This document shows, in pieces, positions 44,578 to 53,294 of a DNA stretch of 64,000 nucleotides. This DNA is from Micromonospora sp. MW-13 (GTDB lineage: Bacteria; Actinomycetota; Actinomycetes; Mycobacteriales; Micromonosporaceae): the NCBI RefSeq assembly GCF_003434305.1, contig NZ_QKKX01000058.1, forward strand, positions 1 through 64,000, given 5' to 3'. Numbering within the stretch: the stretch's first letter is position 1; every line of letters begins with the position of its first letter. Position numbers and translations under genes: made by a program. The notes beneath the pieces are model-generated. The model searched no databases. It was not told the DNA's origin and saw nothing but the letters and a program-made list of their open reading frames with translations.

Positions 44578-45309
44578 TCAGGGTTGGCCGAGACCGGCCT
44601 CGCGGGCCCGCTGGATCGCCTGGCTGCGGTCGGCGACCTGGAGCTTGCCGAGCACGTTGGACAGATGGTTGCGGACGGTCTTCGGGCTCAACGTCAGCCG
44701 GCGGGCGATGACCACGTTGCTCAGCCCCTGCGCGACCAGGTCCAGCACCTCGCGCTCCCGGTCGGTCAGCTCGGGGAACGGCGCCGGCCCGCCGGCCCGC
44801 CCGCCGGCCAGGAAGCCGATCGCCCGGCTGGCGATCACCGGGCCGAGCAGCACCTCGCCGTTGGCGACCGCGCGGACGGCCCGCTCCACCTCGCCCGGCG
44901 CGGCGCCCTTGAGCAGGTAGCCCCGCGCCCCGGCGCGCAGCGCGGCGAACACCGAGTCGTCGTCGTCCAGCATCGTCACCACCAGCACCCCGGTCCCCGG
45001 GTGCCGGGCGACGATCTCCCGGGTGGCCTCCACGCCGGACCGCCCGCCGAGGTGCAGGTCCATGATGATCACCTCGGGCCGGGTCAGGTCGGCCACCCGG
45101 ACCGCCTCGTCGGCGTCGGCGGCCTCGCCGACGACCTCCAGCCCCGGCGTGGACGCCAGCAGCGCCGTCATGCCGAGCCGGAACACGGGATGGTCGTCGA
45201 CCACCGCCAGCCGGATCACCGCCGCGCCACCGTCCACCGCACCGTCACCCGTCATCGCCGCACCACCAGGGTTCGTCGCGCCACCGTCCACCGCACCGTC
45301 ACCGGTCAC
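44578..45309 (-). CDS. NarL/LuxR-type response regulator
   Basis: A regulator of about 243 aa. After an odd Gly/Ala/Asp-rich N-terminal extension of 30 residues comes the receiver domain (LAVVDDHPVFRLGM, phosphoacceptor in VIIMDLHLGG, lysine in GYLLKGAAPG) and a C-terminal LuxR HTH (LTDREREVLDLVAQG, LSPKTVRNHLSNVLGKL). The GTG at 45309 overlaps the kinase stop as GTGA; ATG at 45255 and GTG at 45219 (close to the usual family start) are alternatives. The extension is encoded by a 54-bp tandem duplication spanning the gene junction. It is the cognate partner of the kinase upstream. Confidence 0.88.
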   Translation of the reverse strand: MTGDGAVDGGATNPGGAAMTGDGAVDGGAAVIRLAVVDDHPVFRLGMTALLASTPGLEVVGEAADADEAVRVADLTRPEVIIMDLHLGGRSGVEATREIVARHPGTGVLVVTMLDDDDSVFAALRAGARGYLLKGAAPGEVERAVRAVANGEVLLGPVIASRAIGFLAGGRAGGPAPFPELTDREREVLDLVAQGLSNVVIARRLTLSPKTVRNHLSNVLGKLQVADRSQAIQRAREAGLGQP

Positions 45310-45331
45310 CGCCGCACCACCAGGGTTCGTC
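45224..45331. repeat. 54-bp tandem duplication at kinase/regulator junction
   Basis: Units 45224-45277 and 45278-45331 are identical at 52 of 54 positions. The second unit holds the kinase stop and the overlapping GTG; the first adds 18 residues to the response regulator and contains an alternative ATG in the corresponding place. Confidence 0.9.
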
Positions 45332-47558
45332 CCGTCCGCGTCCCCGGCACCGTACCGGCCTGCGCCGGCCCGCCCGGCGCCTGCCGCTGGTCCGCCGACG
45401 ATCCGACCGGGTCGGGGACGGCGTCCGCCGGCTCCGGTCCGGGGTCGACCGGAGCCCACCCGCGCGGGGTGGGGACGGCCGGTGGCCGGTCCCCGTCGAC
45501 CGGCGGCAGCCGCTCGGCGGGCACCCGGACGACGACCTCGGTGCCGCCGTCGGGCCCCGGGCCGATCACGCACGCCCCGCCGACGCCCTCGGCCCGCTCC
45601 CGCATGGAGAGCATGCCGACCCCGGCCGGCGTGCCGACCTCGACGCCCCGGCCCGGGTCGGTCACCCGGACCGTGAGCCCGCCCGAGTCCCGCTCGACCG
45701 CCACCCGGCAGGTCGGTGCGCCGGAGTGCCGCAGGGCGTTGCGGACCGCCTCGGAGACGATGCCGTACACCGCGGTGGCGACCGGCTCGGGCAGCGGCAG
45801 CGGCGTCGCCTCGACCTGCACGGTCAGCCCCGAGCCGTCGTACCGTTGGGCCAGCTCGTGCAGCGCGGGGACCAGGCCGCGCTCGCCGAGGACCGGCGGC
45901 AGCAGCCCGCGGGCCAGGTCGCGGACCTGCTCGACCCGCTGGTCCGTCTCGTCGCGCAGCCGGTCCAGCAGCCGTCCGGCCGCGCCCGGGTCGGTGCCGA
46001 GCAGGTTGCGGGCCGCCTGGAGGCCGAGCGCCACCCCGGCCAGGGCGGGCCCGAGCCCGTCGTGCAGGTCCCGGCGCAGCTTGCGGCGTTCCGAGTCGCG
46101 GGCCTCGGCCAGCCGGGCCCGGGAGGCGACCAACGCCCGGCTGGTCGCGGCCAGGCTGGCCGCCGAGGAGACCACCGGCACCATATCGACCAGCGCCGAA
46201 CGGGTACGCCCGTCCAGCCGCTCGCCGGCCCGGGCCCACGCGGTGAGCCGCCCCACCTCCCGCTCGCCCCGGCGCAGCGGCAGCACCAGCGGCTCCCCCA
46301 CCGGCCCGGCGGACGCGCAGTGGGCGGTGCACGGGTCCGGGCCGTCCACCTCGATGCCGCAGGCGCCCAACCGCAGCGACTCGGTGAGGCTCCGCGCCAC
46401 CCCGGTCAGCACGTCGGTCGGGTCCTCGCTCGCGCTGATCCGGTCGCCGACGCCCCGGACCACGCCGAGCGGTTCCGCCGCCGCGCCGTGGATCAGCCGG
46501 TCCACCCGTCGCTGCACCCACCACCGTCCGGGCTGCACGGCCGCCGCGACCAGGGCGGTCACCAGCACCCCGGGGACCGCCTGGCTGGCCGGGAGCAGGG
46601 CGTCCAACGTGGTCACCCCGACGACGTACGCGGCGACCAGCAGGAAGGTCAGCAGAAACCAGACCAGCGTGCGGCGGACCGCGATCTCGATCCCCCACAG
46701 CCGCTGCCGCAGCACCACGGCCAGCACGGCGGCCGGGAAGAACGCCTGCGCGGCCAGCATGGCGGTCGGCGGCAGCGACTCCGGCACCAGGCCCGCCCAG
46801 TCGGCGGGCAGCGCCATCGGGGCGAAGCTCACCGCTAGCAGCGCCGTGCCGACCGCGAGCCAGCCCAGGCCGACCCGCTCGACGGCCGGCGAGACCCGCC
46901 GCCGCCACAGCAGCCCGGCGGCGGCGACCAGCCCGAGCAGCGGCACCAGGGCGGTGAGCACGGGCTGCACCCGGGCGACGAACTCGGCCCAGTCCGCGCT
47001 GCGGATCGCCAGCGGCGCGCCGGACGGGGCACCACCCAGCCCGGGAAAGGTCAACTGGAACAGCTCGGTCGCGGCGACCACCACGGCGCCGGCCGTCACC
47101 GCCACCCGGGGGCCCAGCGTGAGCCGGCTCTCCCGGACCAGCCAGGGCAGCACCACGATCAGCGACAGCATTCCCGGCACCCAGCCCCAGTGCCGGGCCG
47201 AGGTCAGCAGCGTGACCTCGGGCAGCCCGGGACGCACCCGGAGCAGGTCGAGGTACTGGGCGCCCAGGGCGGCGATCCCCCCGCCGACCCCGGTGACCGC
47301 CAGCAGCCAGGCCACCGGGTGACCGCGGCGCAGCAGGATCAGCCAGCCGGTCGCGCCGTACACCGCGCAGTCGGTGTAGTCGACGAGGAAGTAGAGCTGG
47401 GACAGCCCCCAGGGGCGGTGGGCGAGGGCCCAGCAGAGCGTCGTGGCGGCGAGCAGCAGCACGCAACTGACCAGCACCGTCCAGGCGGCGACCGGTTGGC
47501 GGGAGTCGTCACCGGCGTTCGGGGCGGTCAGCGCGCGCGGCACCGGGTCGACCAGCAT
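45306..47558 (-). CDS. Sensor histidine kinase (HisKA_3 type)
   Basis: A 750-aa membrane sensor. The first 340 residues hold about ten hydrophobic segments; a GAF-like cytoplasmic region follows (about 350-470), then the HisKA_3 dimerisation helix with the phosphorylated histidine in RRKLRRDLHDGLGPALAG and the HATPase domain (IVSEAVRNALRHSG, MLSMRERAEGVGG). The C-terminal 70 residues are a Pro/Gly-rich tail. The signal is unknown. The ATG has AGGA upstream. Translationally coupled to the response regulator. Confidence 0.92.
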   Translation of the reverse strand: MLVDPVPRALTAPNAGDDSRQPVAAWTVLVSCVLLLAATTLCWALAHRPWGLSQLYFLVDYTDCAVYGATGWLILLRRGHPVAWLLAVTGVGGGIAALGAQYLDLLRVRPGLPEVTLLTSARHWGWVPGMLSLIVVLPWLVRESRLTLGPRVAVTAGAVVVAATELFQLTFPGLGGAPSGAPLAIRSADWAEFVARVQPVLTALVPLLGLVAAAGLLWRRRVSPAVERVGLGWLAVGTALLAVSFAPMALPADWAGLVPESLPPTAMLAAQAFFPAAVLAVVLRQRLWGIEIAVRRTLVWFLLTFLLVAAYVVGVTTLDALLPASQAVPGVLVTALVAAAVQPGRWWVQRRVDRLIHGAAAEPLGVVRGVGDRISASEDPTDVLTGVARSLTESLRLGACGIEVDGPDPCTAHCASAGPVGEPLVLPLRRGEREVGRLTAWARAGERLDGRTRSALVDMVPVVSSAASLAATSRALVASRARLAEARDSERRKLRRDLHDGLGPALAGVALGLQAARNLLGTDPGAAGRLLDRLRDETDQRVEQVRDLARGLLPPVLGERGLVPALHELAQRYDGSGLTVQVEATPLPLPEPVATAVYGIVSEAVRNALRHSGAPTCRVAVERDSGGLTVRVTDPGRGVEVGTPAGVGMLSMRERAEGVGGACVIGPGPDGGTEVVVRVPAERLPPVDGDRPPAVPTPRGWAPVDPGPEPADAVPDPVGSSADQRQAPGGPAQAGTVPGTRTGRTLVVRR

Positions 47559-47988
47559 GGCGTGATCCTGTCAGTCGGGACGTCGGTTGCCGAGACCCCG
47601 GCGCCACGCAGCGGGTGTCGGTCCGGCGACAGTCGCCCGGAGCCCGGCCGGGACGGGGGCGAGGAACGGCAACGGGTGGGCGGGGCCGGACACGGGCGCC
47701 TCCCGGGCGGGGACGTGGTCGTCGGTGGGGCCGGCGGGTCGTGGTACGGGCGACACCGCCGGTCCCCCCGAGCATGCCGGTCCCGGCGTCCCGGCCGCCT
47801 GGTGCGCGCCGTCCCGGCCACCCGGGAACTTCCGCCGGGCAGGAGTGCCCGGCGGGTCGGTACTGCCGTCCCTTCCCGCCGGGACGTCGGGTCGTCCAAC
47901 GTCTGCACCGCGGGCGCCGCAGGCTGGCGCCGCGAGTCCGACGGCGCCGGGGCGGCGCCGCGACGCCCGGGGCGAGCAGGAGGCAACC
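47559..47988. other. Intergenic region, 430 bp
   Basis: Divergent region between the histidine kinase and the hydroxylase gene. Several open frames run through it, but none has a recognisable domain or well-placed ribosome site until AGGAGG at 47979. I see no gene in it. Confidence 0.4.
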
Positions 47989-49161
47989 ATGGACGAGCAG
48001 GACCGGATCCGGCTGACAGGCGCGGTACGGGAGCTGGTGCCGGAGCTGAGCCGGCGGGCGGAGGACATCGAGGCGAGCCGGGAACTGCCCGCCGACCTGC
48101 TCGACGGGCTCCGCGCCGCGGGCTGCTTCCGGATGTTCGTGCCGCGCAGCCACGGCGGGTACGAGGCGGACCCGCACACCGGGCTGGCGGTGCTGGAGGC
48201 GCTGGCCCGCGCCGACGGCTCCACCGGCTGGACGGTGATGATCGGCGCGGAGACGCCGCACCTGCTGGCACTGCTCCCCCGGGACCGGTTCGACAAGCTC
48301 TACGCGGCGGGCCCGGACGTCGTGGTGGCCGGCGGTTTCGCCCCGCAGGGCCGGGCCGAGCTGGCCGACGGCGGGTTCCAGGTCACCGGGCGGTGGGGGT
48401 TCGCCAGCGGTTCCCGACACGCCGACTGGATCTTCGGCAACTGCGTGCTCACCGGGGACGGCCAGCCGCTGCCCGGCCCGGGCGGCCAGCCCGTGGAGGT
48501 CCGCTCGATGCTGCTGCCCGCTGGCGCGGTGCGGGTGCAGGACACCTGGCACACGCTGGGGCTGCGCGGCACCGGCAGCCACGACGTGCTGATCGAGTCG
48601 GTGTTCTGCCCGGCGGAGCAGAGCTTCGACCTGTTCACCGGGGTCCCGTGCGTGCCGGGGCCGGGGTTCGTCGCGCCGCTGGCGCAGTTCGTCCTGCACC
48701 TGGGCGCGGTGGCCGTCGGGATCGCCCAGGGCGCCCTGGACGACACGGTGGCGCTGCTCGACGGCGGCCGGCAGCGGCTGTACGCGCGGCAGTCGCTGGC
48801 CGACTCGCCGGCCTTCCGGGTGCAGCTCGGCCGGGCCGACCTGAACGTCCGGGCGGCCCGGGCGCTGGTGCGGTCGCTGGCCGACGACCTGTACCGGGCG
48901 GCCTGCGCGGAGGACCCGGTTGCGGTCGAGGCGCTGCGCCCGCAGGTCTCCGCCAGCCTGCCCTGGGTGACCGAGGTCGCCACCGCCGCCGTGGACGTCT
49001 GCTACCGGGCGGGCGGGGGCGGCGCGGCCCGCGACTCCTCCCCGGTGCAGCGCCGCTTCCGGGACATCCACACCTTCGCCCAGCACGCGGCGGCGGCGGA
49101 GGGCTGGCTGGGCAACAACGGCGCCCACCTGCTCGGCCGCCCGGTGGAGCTGGCCTACTAG
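47989..49161 (+). CDS. Acyl-CoA dehydrogenase-like flavin monooxygenase (HsaA/group D type)
   Basis: A 390-aa protein with the acyl-CoA dehydrogenase fold. The N-terminal ELPADLLDGLRAAGCFRMFVPRSHGG and GSTGWTVMIGAE match flavin-dependent hydroxylases such as HsaA, as do GRWGFASGSRHADW and LRGTGSHDVLIESVF; the C-terminus has FRDIHTFAQHAAAAEGWLG. No active-site glutamate of true dehydrogenases is evident, favouring a reduced-flavin hydroxylase needing a separate reductase. No reductase gene is adjacent. The ATG has AGGAGG five bases upstream. Confidence 0.85.
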   Translation: MDEQDRIRLTGAVRELVPELSRRAEDIEASRELPADLLDGLRAAGCFRMFVPRSHGGYEADPHTGLAVLEALARADGSTGWTVMIGAETPHLLALLPRDRFDKLYAAGPDVVVAGGFAPQGRAELADGGFQVTGRWGFASGSRHADWIFGNCVLTGDGQPLPGPGGQPVEVRSMLLPAGAVRVQDTWHTLGLRGTGSHDVLIESVFCPAEQSFDLFTGVPCVPGPGFVAPLAQFVLHLGAVAVGIAQGALDDTVALLDGGRQRLYARQSLADSPAFRVQLGRADLNVRAARALVRSLADDLYRAACAEDPVAVEALRPQVSASLPWVTEVATAAVDVCYRAGGGGAARDSSPVQRRFRDIHTFAQHAAAAEGWLGNNGAHLLGRPVELAY

Positions 49162-49326
49162 CGCGGACCAGGCGCCGGCGGAGGGGCCGGCGTCGCGGGG
49201 GCGACCCGCGCGCCGGCCGGAGGGGGCCGGCGCACCAGGGGAAGGTCCACCCGCCGGCCGGGGAGGCCGGCGTCGCGGGGGCGGTCCGTGTGCCGGGGGT
49301 CGGTACACGGGCCGCACCCGACGTCG

Positions 49327-49386
49327 TCCGGCGTGCGGCGGCCCTCCGGCGTGCGGCGGCCCTGGCCCTCCGGCGTGCGGCGGCCC
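49327..49386. repeat. Three direct copies of an 18-bp unit
   Basis: TCCGGCGTGCGGCGGCCC at 49327-49344, 49345-49362 and 49369-49386, ending just past the stop of the dual-ATPase gene. A second 19-bp repeat (GGCCGGCGTCGCGGGGGCG at 49185-49203 and 49265-49283) lies in the same 228-base gap. No ORF is supported there. Confidence 0.85.
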
Positions 49387-49389
49387 GAC

Positions 49390-52300
49390 TCAGCCCGCCC
49401 GCCGCACCACCTCCTCCGGCGTCAGCGGCGCCTTGGGATGGTGGGTCAGGCACAGCGGGGTGTCCACCTTGACGAAGGGGAAGCCCTCCCCCGCGACATA
49501 GAACTGGCCGCTGTTCAACAGCCCGATGTCGGGCAGCCGGCCGCCCTTGGCCTCGGCGAGCTGCCGCGCCGCGTCGATCTGCGCCGGGGCGTTGAGCAGA
49601 CCGAAGAACTGGGTGGTGGCGTTGCCCGAGATCTGGTTGTGCAGGCCCTTGGGTGCCTGGGTGGCGAAGACCAGCCCGAGGCCGTACTTGCGGGCCTGCG
49701 AGGCCAGGGCGATGGAGCTGGCCGTGCAGGCGGTGTTCCCGGTCGACGGGGCGAGGGTCTGCGCCTCGTCCATGACGAACAGGCCGCCCAGCGGCCGGTC
49801 CCCGGCCGGGTGCCGCCTGACCCAGGCGAACAGCGCCATCTGCAACTGGTTGACGAAGCTCTGCCGCTCCTGGTCGGAGGTGAGCCCGACGAAGCTGACC
49901 ACCGACACCCGGGCCCGCCGGCCGGGCGTCGGGGTGAGCAGCAGGCCGGGATCGGCCGGGGCGCCCGCGCCGCCGAACAGCGGGTCGGTGACCATCGCCG
50001 CCTTGAGCGTCTCGGCCAGGTCGAGGGCCAGCTTGTCGGCCCGGGCCAGCCGGCTCACCCCGTCGGGCAGGTCGGCGAGGAACTCGGTGAAGGCGGGCAG
50101 GCCCACCAGGTCGGTCCTCGCGTACGCCAGCAGCGCCTCCGTCAGCACGGCCTTGCCCTGCTGGGCGAGCCGGGTGGGCCGGTCCACCCCGGCCCGGGGC
50201 GCGAGGGCCTCCACCGCCGAGCGGATGGCCTGGTCGAACTCGTCCGGCGAGTCCCGCACGGGACTGAAGTCCGGCAGCGGCTGGAAGCTCAACGGCCGCC
50301 CGGCGGTGACCCGGGGCGTCCAGACGACGACCTCCGTGTGGTCGAGGTAGTCCCGGGCCCGCTCGTCGTCGCCCGGCCCCCAGCCGACCGGCGGCTGCGG
50401 CCACGCGTCCCCCAGCCGGGCCAGGTCGTTGTTCGGGTCGAGCACGATCGAGGACACGCCCTGCCGGGCGCACTCCTCCACCAGCCGCCGGATCAGCACC
50501 GTCTTGCCAGATCCGGAGCCGGCGAAGACGACGGTGTGCCGGCGCAGCGACTCCAGGTCGACCGAGAACGGCTGTCCGTCGGTGGTGTTCCCCAGCCGGA
50601 TCGCCGCCGCGCCCGCTACCCGGCCGTCGCCCGCAGAACCCGCCACCGGAGCGTCGTCGTGACCCGGTCCCGCAGCGTCGGCCGTCCCCGCCACCGGGCC
50701 GTCGGCGTCCCGCGACACCGGCGTCACGGGTCCGTTCCCGTCCGCGGGGCAGGCGGGGGCCGGGTCGCCGAGCACCGTACCGAGCAGGGTGGTGCCGCTC
50801 GCCGGACGGCGGGCGACCAGCCACTCCTGGAAGGTGGCGTCGGGTTCCCGGGCCAGCTCCCGCAGCGCGGCGAACACCCGCAGGTCCGCCTCCGCCACGG
50901 CGCAGCGCAACCCGCCGGCCGCGTCGAACTCCGCCAGCACCTCCGAGGTGCGCTTCCCGGTCGGCCAGGGGCCGTTGCGCAGCAGCACCAGCCGCCGCTG
51001 CGGGTACTGCCGGTCCAGGCCGGCCATCGTGCAGGCCGCCCTGACCCGGGCGATCGTCGCGATCGCGTTCGGGTGGGCGATCCCCCGGAAGCACCAGTGC
51101 GCCTCGTTCTCGGTGGCCTCGTCGAGCACCTCGATCAGGCGGCCGTGCAGCGCCGGCTTGCGGCCCGGCGGCGGGTCGTGCTTGTACGTGGCCCCGGTCG
51201 GGGCCTGCTCGGCGATCCACGCGGCGAGCCCGGCGGCGAGCAGCGGCGGCAGGTGCTCGTCCTCGGTGCGGTGCTCCAGCGCGGGCCGCACCTCGGCCGC
51301 CGCCACCAGCCGGGCGAACCGCTCGTCCAGCGGGCGCAGATCCGCCGTACCGGCCAACCCCGGCGGCGGGGCGACCGGAGGGCCCCCGCCGTCGACGAAC
51401 CGGTCGAGCAGGGTCACCTCGTCGGCGTCGCGGCACCAGGCGACGTGCCGGTCCACCCGGCGCAGCAGGGCCCGCGGAGTGAGGTTCGGGGCGTCGGCAA
51501 AGGCGTCGGGGCTGATCGGCCACGTCGGATGGGGCGGGGCGAACCGTCGCTCGGTGAACACGGCGGCGAGCCGCTTCGCCACGATGGCCTGCCCGATCTG
51601 CGGCGTCGGAATCCGGTCGGGCAGCAGGGAGACCCGGAACCGGTCCGCCACCGAGGTCGGCGCGCTGCGGGTCAGCAGCTCCCAGGTGTCCGGCAGGCAG
51701 GACACCACGAGCAGGGTCCGGCGGGTAACGTCGCGCAGGGTCAGCAGGCCGTCGGCGATCGGCCCGAACGCGGTCGCGTGGGCCTCGTCCAGCTCCGCGC
51801 GCGGGTCGAACATGGACGTGCTGGTCTGGGCGAAAAGCGTGTCGAGCTGGTCGACGGCGATCACCGTCGGGTCGAGCGTCAGCGCCATCAGCCGGGAGAT
51901 GTCCTGGACGACCTGCTGCGGGGGGCGTACGCCGTGGGTCAGCCCCCACTCCGCCCGGCGCGCCGGGTCGCCCGGCTCGCTGATCAGGTGGGCGTAGCCG
52001 ATGTCCTGGTCGTCGAACTCGTGGGACCCGTGCAGCACCAGCGCCCGGACGGTGTCCTGGCAGTCCCGGCCCACCTCGCGGTGGTGGGTGCGCAGGGCGC
52101 GGACGAAGGTGTCCAGGTGCTCGCGGGTGAGCGGCTCGGTGCCGGACACCGCGTCCCGGACCTCGGCGGGGATGCCGAGCTGCGAGGTGAGCCGGCGCAG
52201 GAACTTGCGTAACTGCGTGTCCCAGCCACCGGACTCCCGGCCCATCCCCTCGACCATGGCCAGCGCGACGCTCGACCAGAAGGTCCGGCCGCTGACCATG

Positions 52301-52578
52301 TTGACCAGGAAGAAGTAGCCGCCGTCCTGCTGGATGCGCTCCCGGACGGCGCCGAGCAGGTGGGTCTTCCCGGAACCGGCCCGCCCCTGCATGGCCACCC
52401 CGAGGGGCCGGCTGGTGTCGTCGGTGCGGGCGCGGGCCACCCCGCGCAGGATCTCGGCGACCACCCGCTCGTGCAGCTCGGGCACGTCATACGGGGAGGG
52501 CCGCCACACGTCGTCGGGGGTGACGGCCGGGTGGAAGGTCAACGCCTCCAGCGCGGCGCGCTCGTCGTCAGGGATCAT
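49390..52578 (-). CDS. Dual P-loop ATPase: N-terminal AAA-like plus C-terminal HerA/DUF87-like
   Basis: A 1062-aa protein with two complete ATPase modules. N-terminal module: Walker A MQGRAGSGKTHLL (residues 63-75), Walker B TVIAVDQLDTLF (about 238-249). A helical middle (320-600) and a short Gly/Asp/Ala linker (605-660) lead to a HerA/VirB4-type module: TVVFAGSGSGKTVLIRRL (682-699), the HerA-like IVLDPNNDLARLGD, Walker B GGLFVMDEAQTLAPS (931-945) and an arginine-rich sensor region. HerA-like motors translocate DNA and partner nucleases. ATG overlaps the winged-helix gene stop as ATGA. Third gene of a nuclease/wHTH/ATPase operon; probably a DNA-processing or phage-defence effector. Confidence 0.85.
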   Translation of the reverse strand: MIPDDERAALEALTFHPAVTPDDVWRPSPYDVPELHERVVAEILRGVARARTDDTSRPLGVAMQGRAGSGKTHLLGAVRERIQQDGGYFFLVNMVSGRTFWSSVALAMVEGMGRESGGWDTQLRKFLRRLTSQLGIPAEVRDAVSGTEPLTREHLDTFVRALRTHHREVGRDCQDTVRALVLHGSHEFDDQDIGYAHLISEPGDPARRAEWGLTHGVRPPQQVVQDISRLMALTLDPTVIAVDQLDTLFAQTSTSMFDPRAELDEAHATAFGPIADGLLTLRDVTRRTLLVVSCLPDTWELLTRSAPTSVADRFRVSLLPDRIPTPQIGQAIVAKRLAAVFTERRFAPPHPTWPISPDAFADAPNLTPRALLRRVDRHVAWCRDADEVTLLDRFVDGGGPPVAPPPGLAGTADLRPLDERFARLVAAAEVRPALEHRTEDEHLPPLLAAGLAAWIAEQAPTGATYKHDPPPGRKPALHGRLIEVLDEATENEAHWCFRGIAHPNAIATIARVRAACTMAGLDRQYPQRRLVLLRNGPWPTGKRTSEVLAEFDAAGGLRCAVAEADLRVFAALRELAREPDATFQEWLVARRPASGTTLLGTVLGDPAPACPADGNGPVTPVSRDADGPVAGTADAAGPGHDDAPVAGSAGDGRVAGAAAIRLGNTTDGQPFSVDLESLRRHTVVFAGSGSGKTVLIRRLVEECARQGVSSIVLDPNNDLARLGDAWPQPPVGWGPGDDERARDYLDHTEVVVWTPRVTAGRPLSFQPLPDFSPVRDSPDEFDQAIRSAVEALAPRAGVDRPTRLAQQGKAVLTEALLAYARTDLVGLPAFTEFLADLPDGVSRLARADKLALDLAETLKAAMVTDPLFGGAGAPADPGLLLTPTPGRRARVSVVSFVGLTSDQERQSFVNQLQMALFAWVRRHPAGDRPLGGLFVMDEAQTLAPSTGNTACTASSIALASQARKYGLGLVFATQAPKGLHNQISGNATTQFFGLLNAPAQIDAARQLAEAKGGRLPDIGLLNSGQFYVAGEGFPFVKVDTPLCLTHHPKAPLTPEEVVRRAG

Positions 52579-53279
52579 GCCGCCCCGATCGCCAGCATGT
52601 GGTTGTCCTCGTCCCCGATGCGTACCGCCGCCGCCCGGTCCCGCGCGGTCAGCGACTTGCTGTTGGCGACCGGGATGATCCGTACACCGTCCTGCCGGAC
52701 CAGTGCCCGCAGCGCCGTGTCCACCGCCGCGCGGTCGGCACCACCGAGGTGATCGCGCAGGTCGGCGAGGCCGACCCAGGCGCCGGGCCGCGCGGCCAAC
52801 TCCCGGTACGCGGCCCGGACCAGCGCCTCGGTGTCGCCCCCGACGGACGACCGGGCCGGCGTGGGCGCGACCTCCGTGGGCGACGTGGGCGCGACCTCCG
52901 GGGCCGGCTCGGCGCCGGTCTGCTTGAAGAAGTCACCGTGGCTGATCCGCAGCCGGTCCAGCCCTCGGTGCAGGTTGGTGAGCAGGGTGAACAGTGAGCG
53001 GCTGGCCGAGCGGCCCGCCTTGGGCGGGGCGGCGGTGTGCAGCTCGCGCACCACCCGCCAGCCCTCATCCGTCAGCTCGTGCGAGAGCAGGCGGCGGCTG
53101 CGGTCGGTCTCGACCAGGCCCAGCTCCACCAGCTTCTTGTTGTCCTTGCCGGTGAGCGTGAATCCGGCCAGCTCCTGCAGCTCGGCGTTGGTCAGCTTGC
53201 GTGCCTCCACCATCAGCACGACGAGCGCGTTGATCTGGTTCGGGGTCAGGCTCGGAAGGTCCGCAGTGCTGCTTGACAT
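52575..53279 (-). CDS. Winged-helix protein of the nuclease/ATPase operon
   Basis: A 234-aa protein with two predicted winged helices: one at the N-terminus (LTPNQINALVVLMVEARKLTNAELQ..., then a wing ending DEGWRVVREL) resembling MarR-like HTHs, and one at the C-terminus (WVGLADLRDHLGGADRAAVDTALRALVRQDGV). A proline-rich linker (PAPEVAPTSPTEVAPTP) joins them. It probably binds DNA or serves as an adaptor between the nuclease and the motor. The ATG has GAGG upstream; its stop overlaps the ATPase start. Confidence 0.75.
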   Translation of the reverse strand: MSSSTADLPSLTPNQINALVVLMVEARKLTNAELQELAGFTLTGKDNKKLVELGLVETDRSRRLLSHELTDEGWRVVRELHTAAPPKAGRSASRSLFTLLTNLHRGLDRLRISHGDFFKQTGAEPAPEVAPTSPTEVAPTPARSSVGGDTEALVRAAYRELAARPGAWVGLADLRDHLGGADRAAVDTALRALVRQDGVRIIPVANSKSLTARDRAAAVRIGDEDNHMLAIGAA

Positions 53280-53294
53280 GGGGCCTCATTCCTG

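Noticed and set aside
47587..47988. 5' extension of the hydroxylase frame upstream of 47989
   Set aside because: The extension is Arg/Pro/Gly-rich without domain similarity, and the ATG at 47989 has a consensus AGGAGG site.
49327..49386. CRISPR array from three 18-bp repeats
   Set aside because: Units are too short, two are directly adjacent with no spacer, and no cas genes are present.
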